Below are positions 36,101-42,228 of a stretch of 64,000 nt of DNA, one piece after another. This stretch comes from Sphingomonas sp. (GTDB lineage Bacteria > Pseudomonadota > Alphaproteobacteria > Sphingomonadales > Sphingomonadaceae). The notes under the pieces were generated by a model. It was not told where the DNA came from and ran no database searches. It saw only the letters and a program-made list of their open reading frames with translations. How positions within the stretch are numbered: position 1 is the first letter of the stretch; each line of letters starts with the position of its first letter. The stretch spans positions 1 through 64,000 of the forward strand of contig NZ_JAPKNM010000025.1 in the NCBI RefSeq assembly GCF_026460985.1, given 5' to 3'. The position numbers and the translations under genes were made by a program.

Positions 36101-36310
36101 CGCCTCAGGCCGGTCGTGATGACCGCATTGGTGGCGAGCCTGGGTTTCGTGCCGATGGCGCTCGGGCACGGCGCGGGCGCGGAGGTGCAGAAGCCGCTGG
36201 CGACCGTCGTCATCGGCGGGCTGATCTCGGCGACCTTGCTCACGCTCTTCGTGCTGCCGACGCTCTACGCCCGCTTCGGATCAGCCAAGGCCGCCCCTCA
36301 GCTCCAATAG
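33122..36310 (+). CDS. czcA: CzcA/CusA-family heavy-metal RND efflux pump
   Basis: 1062 aa, standard for HME-RND proteins, with twelve predicted membrane helices and two large periplasmic loops. The fourth helix carries the proton-relay motif DFGLIVDGAVIIVENALRR, with the Asp, Asp and Glu seen in Czc/Cus pumps. Other family blocks: LWRLPIDAVPDITNNQVQVN, FGQAI-type VYGQAIIILVYVPLLTLTGV, and LSGIAVLNGLVMLTSI. It exports divalent cations (Zn, Co, Cd or Ni group) with CzcB. The 3' end overlaps the GH88 gene on the other strand by 13 bp. The last codons contain a copy of the tRNA-Ala 3' end sequence. Confidence 0.93.
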   Translation: MIDRIVAWSVARSWLVLLLTLAAALAGAVALWRLPIDAVPDITNNQVQVNVLAPALSPELIEKQVAFPIETALAGIKGLESTRSLSRNGFVQVTAIFSDSTDIYFARSQVQERLIAAQETLPAGAQPEMGPIATGLGEVYIWTLRYAERTHDDHRPGEPGLQPDGSYITPEGDRLATEADKATYLHTVQDWIVAPQIKTVAGVAGIDSLGGFEKEYLVVPDVQRLAQLRLSLSDLAEALERNNVATGGGTVDRNGEGLAVRADARIRGLAELRGTVIATREATPITLGQVAEVRLGQGIRLGAASENGREVVTGTAIMRIGENSRTVSTGVGEKLAAIAPSLPRDVVIEPVLDRTQLVNATIATVSRNLAEGALLVIAVLFLLLGNFRAALIAALVIPVTMLLTGIGMLQAGVSANLMSLGALDFGLIVDGAVIIVENALRRIAERQHQEGRPLVTAERLDAVSSAAREMIRPSVYGQAIIILVYVPLLTLTGVEGKTFEPMALTVIIALAFAFVLSLTFVPAAIAAWLSRPVEEKEGRVVAWLRGRYEPGLDRAMKRPKRTLGVALGALALAGGAWTTLGQEFLPQLDEGDVLVSAFRVPGTSIEQSQKMQAQIERALQGMPEVRTIFSRTGTAEVASDPMPPNATDIFIMLKPRREWPDPGEKKAAIVERIEARLARVPGHAYEVTQPIQMRFNELIAGVRSDVAVKVFGEDFGEMNATAARIAAVLRRTPGAEDVKVEQTEGLPMLDIAFRHDAASRLGVRAQDVADTVAAAVGGREAGVIFEGDRRFPVVIRLPDRVRADLEALGQVPVPTPGGAFVPLTSVADIRLLDGPNQISRENGKRRVVVQANVRGRDVAGVVADARAAIARDVQLPAGIWLEWGGQFQNLASARDRLALVVPVCFVSILLLLYGALGNVRDAAIVFTGVPLALVGGVLALVLGGLPFSISAAVGFIALSGIAVLNGLVMLTSIQQLVGQGRDRATAAREGALARLRPVVMTALVASLGFVPMALGHGAGAEVQKPLATVVIGGLISATLLTLFVLPTLYARFGSAKAAPQLQ
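36294..36306. repeat. 13-bp direct repeat of the tRNA-Ala 3' end
   Basis: CCCCTCAGCTCCA occurs at 31482-31494 (T arm to acceptor stem of tRNA-Ala) and again at 36294-36306, the last codons of czcA. The two copies enclose exactly the czc operon (4.8 kb). This is the layout of attL/attR around tRNA-targeted cargo, although the repeat is short and no integrase lies between. Confidence 0.45.
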
Positions 36311-37476
36311 GGAGTCCAGACGTTCCTGAGGCGCATCAGCGCCTCGAGGTAGAAATAGTCGCCCCAGATGCAGGCCTCGTCCACCCCGGCGCCGTTGGGC
36401 ATGTGGTAGACGGCGTGCAGCAGCAGCGCGTTCGAGCCCTCCACCGGCGCCAGGTAGCTGGTGCCGAGCTCCTGCACGATGCGCCATGCCCAGCTGGCAT
36501 AGGTGTCGCGCCGGGGGTCGGCGGCCGGCAGCGCCTTGGCGAGTTCGAGCAGTCCGCACGCCGCGATCGCCGCGGCCGAGCTGTCGCGTGGGGTACCGTT
36601 GTCGTCGGCGAAGATCAGGTCCCAGCAGCAGATCCCGTCGGTGGGCAGCCGGTTGAGGAAATGGTTGGCGAGCCGGGCCGCGAGCTCGACATAGGCCGGC
36701 TCGTTCGTGTGCAGCCCACCCAGCGCGAAGCCGTAAATGCCCCAGGCCTGGCCGCGCGCCCAACAGCTCTGGTCCGAATAGCCCTGGTGCGTGCTCCCGA
36801 AGCGCGGCTGCCCCGTCTCCGTATCGATGTAGAAGGTGTGGTAGGTCGAGGCGTCGGGCCGAACCAGATAGCGCGCCGCCTGCTCGAGATGGCGCGTCGC
36901 GGCGTCGGCGAAGGCCCGGTCGCCGGTTTCCCTGCTCGCCCAGAAGAGCAAGGGCAGGTTGAGATTGCAGTCGATGATCATGCGCCCGCGCTGCCCGGGA
37001 TCGCGCATGTCGCCCCAGGCCTGGATCACGCCCGCGACGGGATCGAACCGCGCCAGCAGCAGCCGGGCGGCCTCGAGCCCGGCCGCGCGGCCGATCGTGC
37101 TGCCGGTGAGCCGGTGCGCGGCGCAGGTCGACAAAGTGTAGAGGAAGCCCAGATCGTGATGGTCGACATTCACGCGTTGCTCCACGCGATCGCGGAACGA
37201 CTCGACATTGTCCTCCGCCGCCCGGCGATAGGCGTCGCGTCCGGTGAATTCCCAGCCGAGCCAGAGCATCCCGGTCCAGAAACCGTTGGTCCATTCGACA
37301 TTGTCGATCGGGGCATAGGTGCCCCCCGTGCTCGACGGCGCGGGGAAATGATCGCGGAACTGTGGCATCGTCCGGTCGAGCCTGGCGAGCGCATCGGCGA
37401 TCAATTTGTCGAGCTCGGCGGGTTCCGGGCGTTCCGGCACGAGCGGCGCCAGCGTCTCGTTCGCGACCTCGCTCAT
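36298..37476 (-). CDS. GH88-family unsaturated glucuronyl hydrolase
   Basis: 392 aa. Alpha/alpha-barrel sequence with the GH88 landmarks: DNVEWTNGFWTGMLWLGWEF, Asp108 in HDLGFLYTLS and Asp169 in IIDCNLNLPLLFWASRETGD. They are 61 residues apart, like Asp88 and Asp149 of Bacillus UGL. Then come QGYSDQSCWARGQAWGIYGF and DEACIWGDYFYLEALMRL. No signal peptide, so cytoplasmic. It hydrates and cleaves the unsaturated uronic acid left by polysaccharide lyases. The ATG overlaps the MFS gene stop (ATGA), so the two form an MFS-GH88 operon: the permease imports oligosaccharides and this enzyme trims them. An operator of the LacI type lies upstream of the operon. Confidence 0.9.
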   Translation of the reverse strand: MSEVANETLAPLVPERPEPAELDKLIADALARLDRTMPQFRDHFPAPSSTGGTYAPIDNVEWTNGFWTGMLWLGWEFTGRDAYRRAAEDNVESFRDRVEQRVNVDHHDLGFLYTLSTCAAHRLTGSTIGRAAGLEAARLLLARFDPVAGVIQAWGDMRDPGQRGRMIIDCNLNLPLLFWASRETGDRAFADAATRHLEQAARYLVRPDASTYHTFYIDTETGQPRFGSTHQGYSDQSCWARGQAWGIYGFALGGLHTNEPAYVELAARLANHFLNRLPTDGICCWDLIFADDNGTPRDSSAAAIAACGLLELAKALPAADPRRDTYASWAWRIVQELGTSYLAPVEGSNALLLHAVYHMPNGAGVDEACIWGDYFYLEALMRLRNVWTPYWS

Positions 37477-38750
37477 CGGCCCGCTCCCAGCGGCTGGACC
37501 TCGCCGCCGCCGGGCGGGTCGACCGGGCCCGCCGCCATGGGCGGATCCGCGACTTCCGGTGGCGTCGGCGACAGAGCGAACCAGGACGCGATCCAGAAGA
37601 CCAATGCGAAGGCCGCGATCAGGAAATAGGTGTTCTGGAAGCCGATCAGGTCGTAGCTCTTCCCCGCAAGCGGCGAGAGGATCGCCAGCCCGAGCGAATG
37701 CCCGAAGCTGACGCCGACCATATAGACCGTCGCGGCGTGGCGCGGCTCGAAATGCCAGGCGATGTAGCGGAAGATCGACACGGCGAGGATCGGGAGCTCG
37801 ATCGCGTGGAGCATCTTGCACGCGGAGATGGTGAGCGGCCCCGTCGCCAGCCCCGATCCGGCGATGCGGAGGATCATGATCGCGGTCGCGAGCATCAGCC
37901 CGCGCGTCGCGCCGATCCGGCGCACGAGGAAGGGCGCGAGGAACATGCCGCCCGCCTCGACGAAGATCTGCGCCGAGTTGAGATAGCCGAACATCGCCGC
38001 GCCGGCCTGGGGCGTGGGGAAGAGCGAGGAGAAATAGAAGGGGAATTGCTGGTCGTAGACGAGGTAGAGGTTGGTCACCCCGAGGATCAGCACCATGAAG
38101 CCCCAGAATTTGGGCTGGCCGAGCAACGCCATGGAATCGCGGGGCGTCAGCCGGTCCGACGCCGCCTGCTGGCCCGCGTCCGGTGCGATGCGCGCGAGGG
38201 CGAGCATCGGCAGCAGCAGCAGGCCCGCGGCGCTCGCCAGGAAGAAGTTGATGCCCGGGTCGACATTGTAGAGCCGGCCGGAGAACATCGCCGCGCTCGC
38301 GAAGCCGAGCGAGCCCCAGAGCCGCACGCGGCTATATTCGAACCCGTATCTGCGCCCGACGCGATCGACATAGCTTTCGAGCGCGTAGCTGCCGGCGATG
38401 AAGGTGACGCCGAGATAGAGCCCGCCCACCGCGGCGCCGATCACGAGGTTCCACCGCAAGAGCGGCGCATAGACGAAGCTGAAGAACAGGCCCGAGAGCA
38501 CCACCAGCAGCGCCACGCCCAGCGGCACGACCTTGCGGAAGCCCATCCGGTCCGAAACATAGCCGTAGAGCGGCTGGGCGCACATCGCGCCGATGAAGTT
38601 GGCGGAGAACACCGTTCCCGCCTCGACTCCGTTCAGTCCGAGCGAACGGGTGAGCCAGATCGACAGCAGCGACATCGTCATCGCCTGGGCGAAGAAGAAG
38701 CAGAAGAGGAACGCGCTGAGCGTCACGTAATTCCGCCTGGTATCGGTCAC
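37473..38750 (-). CDS. MFS oligosaccharide transporter (LacY/OHS-like)
   Basis: 425 aa with twelve predicted transmembrane helices. The MFS loop 2-3 motif is present as GYVSDRMGFRKVVPLG. The helix 4-5 region (GSYALESYVDRVGRRYGFEYSRVRLWGSLG) resembles the oligosaccharide:H+ symporter group of LacY and RafB. It is first in an operon with the GH88 enzyme, so unsaturated uronyl-containing oligosaccharides are the likely cargo. Start at 38750 is 31 bp from operator TGTTATCGATACCA, well placed for repression. Confidence 0.88.
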   Translation of the reverse strand: MTDTRRNYVTLSAFLFCFFFAQAMTMSLLSIWLTRSLGLNGVEAGTVFSANFIGAMCAQPLYGYVSDRMGFRKVVPLGVALLVVLSGLFFSFVYAPLLRWNLVIGAAVGGLYLGVTFIAGSYALESYVDRVGRRYGFEYSRVRLWGSLGFASAAMFSGRLYNVDPGINFFLASAAGLLLLPMLALARIAPDAGQQAASDRLTPRDSMALLGQPKFWGFMVLILGVTNLYLVYDQQFPFYFSSLFPTPQAGAAMFGYLNSAQIFVEAGGMFLAPFLVRRIGATRGLMLATAIMILRIAGSGLATGPLTISACKMLHAIELPILAVSIFRYIAWHFEPRHAATVYMVGVSFGHSLGLAILSPLAGKSYDLIGFQNTYFLIAAFALVFWIASWFALSPTPPEVADPPMAAGPVDPPGGGEVQPLGAGR

Positions 38751-38781
38751 CCGCCGGACCCCTCTTCCCTGTTGCTCGACC

Positions 38782-38795
38782 TGTTATCGATACCA
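38782..38795. promoter_or_regulatory. LacI-type operator 1, upstream of MFS-GH88
   Basis: TGTTATCGATACCA, a 14-bp near-palindrome centred on CG. It shares the core TATCGATA or a one-base variant with four further sites in this locus (38851, 42170, 45599, 45622). All are in intergenic gaps ahead of carbohydrate genes. Confidence 0.75.
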
Positions 38796-38850
38796 CATAT
38801 GCCGACAAGCGGGCCCCCGGGCAAGTGCCGATTGACCGCCCTTGGATTTC

Positions 38851-38864
38851 TGTTACCGATATCA
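38851..38864. promoter_or_regulatory. LacI-type operator 2, upstream of lacI-family gene
   Basis: TGTTACCGATATCA, 50 bp before the regulator start. Its centre is 69 bp from that of operator 1 in the same divergent gap, so the regulator may control both directions, including its own gene. Confidence 0.7.
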
Positions 38865-38914
38865 GGGTGCACGCGACGCGCACGAGAACATAACAAAGAA
38901 CTGGGCACACACCA

Positions 38915-39982
38915 ATGGCGGAGCGGAGCGAGGCCGAGAACGGCAACGGCGCGAAACGGAGCGTGGTCACGATCCACGACGTGGCCCGGCACGCCGGGGT
39001 GTCCTCGATGACCGTCTCGCGGGTCATCAACGGCGCCAAATATGTCAGCAAGGAGATGCAGCGGAAGGTCACTGCCTCGATCGAGGCGCTCAACTACTCG
39101 CCCAATTTGACCGCGCGCAGCCTCAAGAGCGACGTGCGCCTCGGCGCGCTGTACAGCAATCCCAGCTCCTCCAATCTCGGCGCCTTCCTGATGGGCGCGT
39201 TCCGCCAGAGCGGCGCGAGCGGATGCCAGTTCCTGATCGAGCCGGGCGTCACCGAGGAGGAGGCGCTCGAAGGGCTCGAGCGGCTGATCGAGGCGGGGAT
39301 CGGGGGCGTCATCCTGCCGCCGCCCTTGTGCGATTCGGCGCGGATGCTCGAAAAGGTGAGCGCGGCGGGCGTGCTGCCGCTCTCCTTCGCCACCGCGATC
39401 CCGCGCGACGGCGTCGCCGCGATCGTGGTCGACGATTACAAGGGCGCGTTCGACATGACGCGCCACCTGATCGCCGCGGGGCACCGCGCGATCGGCTTCA
39501 TCCAGGGCGACCCCAAGCACTCGCCCTCGCAGCGGCGCGAGCAGGGCTATCGCGCGGCGCTCGCCGGCGCGGGGATCCGCATCGAGCCCGAATGGATCGC
39601 GCCGGGCCTGTTCACCTACAAATCGGGGCTCGACGCCGCGCGCCAGCTGCTCGGCATATCGCCGCGCCCGACCGCGATCTTCGCGAGCAACGACGACATG
39701 GCCGCGGCGGTCTCGGCCGTCGCGCAGGGCATAGGGCTGTCGGTGCCGCGCGACATCAGTATCGCGGGGTTCGACGACGCGCCGGTGGCCTCGACGGTCT
39801 GGCCCGAGCTCACCACGATACGCCAGCCGATCGCCGAAATGGCGGCCACCGCCGTGGCGATGCTCGCCGATCAGGTGCGCAACGCGCGCAGCGGCGGCAC
39901 GCCCAAGGCTCCGCATGTCCGCGAGATGCTGACCCTGGTCGAGCGCAACTCGACCGGACCTGCGCCGGGGGCTGGGGAGTAG
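38915..39982 (+). CDS. LacI-family transcriptional regulator of the sugar locus
   Basis: 355 aa. N-terminal helix-turn-helix VTIHDVARHAGVSSMTVSRV, INGAKYVSKEMQRKVTASIE, ALNYSPNLTARSLKS, followed by a periplasmic-binding-protein-like effector domain (LGALYSNPSSSNLGAFLMGA; IAAGHRAIGFIQGD; FASNDDMAAAVSAVAQGIGL; ISIAGFDDAPVASTVWPELT). The VSRV recognition helix is canonical for LacI proteins that bind CG-centred palindromes. Five matching sites lie in this locus. The effector sugar is unknown. Divergent from the MFS-GH88 operon and convergent with GH97. Confidence 0.93.
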   Translation: MAERSEAENGNGAKRSVVTIHDVARHAGVSSMTVSRVINGAKYVSKEMQRKVTASIEALNYSPNLTARSLKSDVRLGALYSNPSSSNLGAFLMGAFRQSGASGCQFLIEPGVTEEEALEGLERLIEAGIGGVILPPPLCDSARMLEKVSAAGVLPLSFATAIPRDGVAAIVVDDYKGAFDMTRHLIAAGHRAIGFIQGDPKHSPSQRREQGYRAALAGAGIRIEPEWIAPGLFTYKSGLDAARQLLGISPRPTAIFASNDDMAAAVSAVAQGIGLSVPRDISIAGFDDAPVASTVWPELTTIRQPIAEMAATAVAMLADQVRNARSGGTPKAPHVREMLTLVERNSTGPAPGAGE

Positions 39983-39989
39983 GCGATGG

Positions 39990-40141
39990 CCCCTCCCTGC
40001 TTGCAGGGAGGGGTTGGGGTGGGTGCGCGCGTCTGCGCGCCCAAAGACTCATCTGCCGGCTCGGTGCAAAGCGGCGAAAGAGGCATCGAGCCTCTTTCGC
40101 CGCTAAACCCACCCCTTGATCCCCTCCCTTTCAGGGAGGGG
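39990..40141. repeat. Type A intergenic element, copy 5
   Basis: Outer palindrome CCCCTCCCTGC-TT-GCAGGGAGGGG (39990-40013), GGGTGGGTGCGCGCGTCTGC, AAAGACTC, central hairpin AGCGGCGAAAGAGGC (40070-40084), ATCGA, exact complement to 40104, then ACCCACCCC. On the minus strand the hairpin is followed by TTTGC. The element fills the space between the LacI stop and the GH97 stop. Confidence 0.75.
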
Positions 40142-40154
40142 GAGGGCTCCTGAC

Positions 40155-42098
40155 CTACACCCGCTCGAACAGGATCGCCTGACCCCCGCTCGGCGCCAGG
40201 ACCAGCTCGAGCGCGTCGCCCGCGTGCAACTCCCGGCGCGAGATCTCGACCGGCGTCAGCCGCGCCTGCGCCGCCGCCGTGCCGTCGGCATAGATCGTCG
40301 CGCGCCAGCGGCCTTCGCCCAGGAAGCCGGTCGCGATCGGCACCCGGCGGGCCTGCTCGTTGGTCATCGCGCCGAGGAACCAGCGCTCCCCGTGCCGCCG
40401 CGCCACCGCGACATATTCGCCGATCGCGCCGCCCAGCGCCACGGTCGCGCCCCAGCTGGTCGGGCATTCGTCGAACCAGCGCAGCTCCGGCCAGGCTGCA
40501 TCGTCGGCATATTTGTCGGGCGCGTCGTACCAATAGAGGAAGGTCAGCGGGTTGTAATAGACCGCCGCCATCGCGAGCTGGTGCGCGTTGGTCGTCTGGT
40601 TGCGCTCGTGCGCGTAGCAGATGGTGTAGTCGATCGGCCCCGCGAGCGCGCGCGTGAAGGGCAGGGTGACGTTGTGCCGCGCGGTCGGGAACTGCTCGTT
40701 GCCGCGCACGCCCTCCAGCGCGATGTAATTGGGCAAGGTGCGCTCCAGTCCCGCCGGGCGCAGATTGTCGTGGAGGTTGACCATCAGCCGCTGCTCGCCG
40801 CAGCGCCGGACCATGTCGTAGATGAAGTCCACGTCCTCCTGGCGCCCCTCCCAGACGAAGCCGAACTTGATTCCCGCCACGCCCCAGGCGCGATAGGTGC
40901 GGACGATCGCGTCGAGCTGCCGCATCGCGGGCACGCGGTCGACATAGAGGATCATGCCGATCCCCTTGGCCTTCGCCGCGGCGATGATCCGGGCCATGTC
41001 GAGCCCGGCGATCGGCACCGTCGCGTCGCTCGGATCGGTGCCGTCGCCATACCAATGCGCGTCGAACTCGACGAATTCGAGCTTCCGCCGCGCAGCGAAG
41101 TCGACGCAGGCGAGCGCGCGCTCGGTGGTGTAGGGCTTGCGGATGCGGAAGGCGCGTCCCGGGCGGATCCACGAGACGTCGCCGAGCCGGTTCGGCGTGG
41201 CGAGCGACTGGATCAGCCCCGCTTTTTCGAGCAGCTTCGCCGGATCGCGCGAGACCAGCAGCACGCGCCACGGCGTCTCGAACGGCGCCTGCACCGCGAA
41301 GACCGGCGCGGCATGCGTGTCGCCCGGGCCCGAATAGCCGGTCGCGCGCCCGGGAAAGCGCATGAGGTGGGTGACCAGCGTGTCGCGCCCGGCCCCGCGG
41401 AACATCGTCCGCGGATAATGGAGCCGGTCCGACTCGCACAGGCTGAGCGCGATGCCCTGCGGCGTGGCGACGTAGAGCGGCGGATCGGCCAGCGCGCCCT
41501 GGTCGGTGCTCTTGGTGAGGTCCGGATGCGGCGCCGGCGCGACTGCCTCGGGCGCGGACACGACATATTCGCCTTCGTCCCGGCTGCTCCACACGCGCGA
41601 GCCCTGCGGGAAACGCAGCGACGTCGCCTCGCCGCCGAGTCGAACCTTCCGCCGTCCGAGCAGCCGGTAGCGCATGGCGATGCCATGGTCGTGCGCGGCG
41701 AGGCGGATGGCGAAGCGGAGGCCGCGCTCGGGATCGTCGAAGACCACCTCGAGTTCGTTGCGCGTGCCGTCATAGCTCTCGGCGATGCCATAGGTCGGGC
41801 GCCAGCGTTCCGCATGGCGGCGCGCGCGGTGGCTCCGATAGCGCGCGCGGGGGCCGAGCAGCTTTCCGTCCTCGAGCACCAGCGCCAGCCGCGACGGCTC
41901 GAGGATCGGCAAATCGTCGAGCGTCGCCGACCAGCAGGGAAAGGGCCCGGCCGCGTCCGGCAGCGCGAGCGTGACGCGGATGCGGCCGTCGGGCGAGTGG
42001 ATCTGCAGGGGCCTGGGCGATGCCGCCGCGGGGCGGATGCCGCCCGCCGTCACCGCGGCGATCGCGCCCGAAATCAGTTCCCGTCGGCCGATGGGCAT
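40155..42098 (-). CDS. Glycoside hydrolase family 97 (alpha-glycosidase)
   Basis: 647 aa. Signal peptide MPIGRRELISGAIAAVTAGG.., with ribosome site GGAGGAGAG before the ATG at 42098. N-terminal beta-super-sandwich (VTLALPDAAGPFPCWSATLD; ESYDGTRNELEVVFDDPERG), a TIM barrel (KLEFVEFDAHWYGDG; MARIIAAAKAKGIGMILYVD; GVAGIKFGFVWEGRQEDVDF; RRCGEQRLMVNLHDNLRPAG; LEGVRGNEQF) and a C-terminal sandwich. GH97 enzymes act on alpha-glucosides or alpha-galactosides in the periplasm. In the strand where retaining members have an Asp nucleophile, this protein reads KFGFV, suggesting the inverting SusB-like mechanism. An operator lies between this gene and GH43. Confidence 0.9.
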   Translation of the reverse strand: MPIGRRELISGAIAAVTAGGIRPAAASPRPLQIHSPDGRIRVTLALPDAAGPFPCWSATLDDLPILEPSRLALVLEDGKLLGPRARYRSHRARRHAERWRPTYGIAESYDGTRNELEVVFDDPERGLRFAIRLAAHDHGIAMRYRLLGRRKVRLGGEATSLRFPQGSRVWSSRDEGEYVVSAPEAVAPAPHPDLTKSTDQGALADPPLYVATPQGIALSLCESDRLHYPRTMFRGAGRDTLVTHLMRFPGRATGYSGPGDTHAAPVFAVQAPFETPWRVLLVSRDPAKLLEKAGLIQSLATPNRLGDVSWIRPGRAFRIRKPYTTERALACVDFAARRKLEFVEFDAHWYGDGTDPSDATVPIAGLDMARIIAAAKAKGIGMILYVDRVPAMRQLDAIVRTYRAWGVAGIKFGFVWEGRQEDVDFIYDMVRRCGEQRLMVNLHDNLRPAGLERTLPNYIALEGVRGNEQFPTARHNVTLPFTRALAGPIDYTICYAHERNQTTNAHQLAMAAVYYNPLTFLYWYDAPDKYADDAAWPELRWFDECPTSWGATVALGGAIGEYVAVARRHGERWFLGAMTNEQARRVPIATGFLGEGRWRATIYADGTAAAQARLTPVEISRRELHAGDALELVLAPSGGQAILFERV

Positions 42099-42169
42099 GC
42101 TTCTCTCCTCCGATGCCTGGGGATCGCCGAGCAGTTTTCGCTTGCGCTCGTCCGTCCTCCCCGGCACTC

Positions 42170-42183
42170 TGATATCGATAACA
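42170..42183. promoter_or_regulatory. LacI-type operator 3, GH97/GH43 divergent gap
   Basis: TGATATCGATAACA, 72 bp from the GH97 start and 46 bp from the GH43 start. One site could serve both promoters in this 130-bp gap. Confidence 0.75.
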
Positions 42184-42228
42184 GATGCGCCGGCGACGGC
42201 AAGTCACAATCGGGGAGGATGGCGAGGC

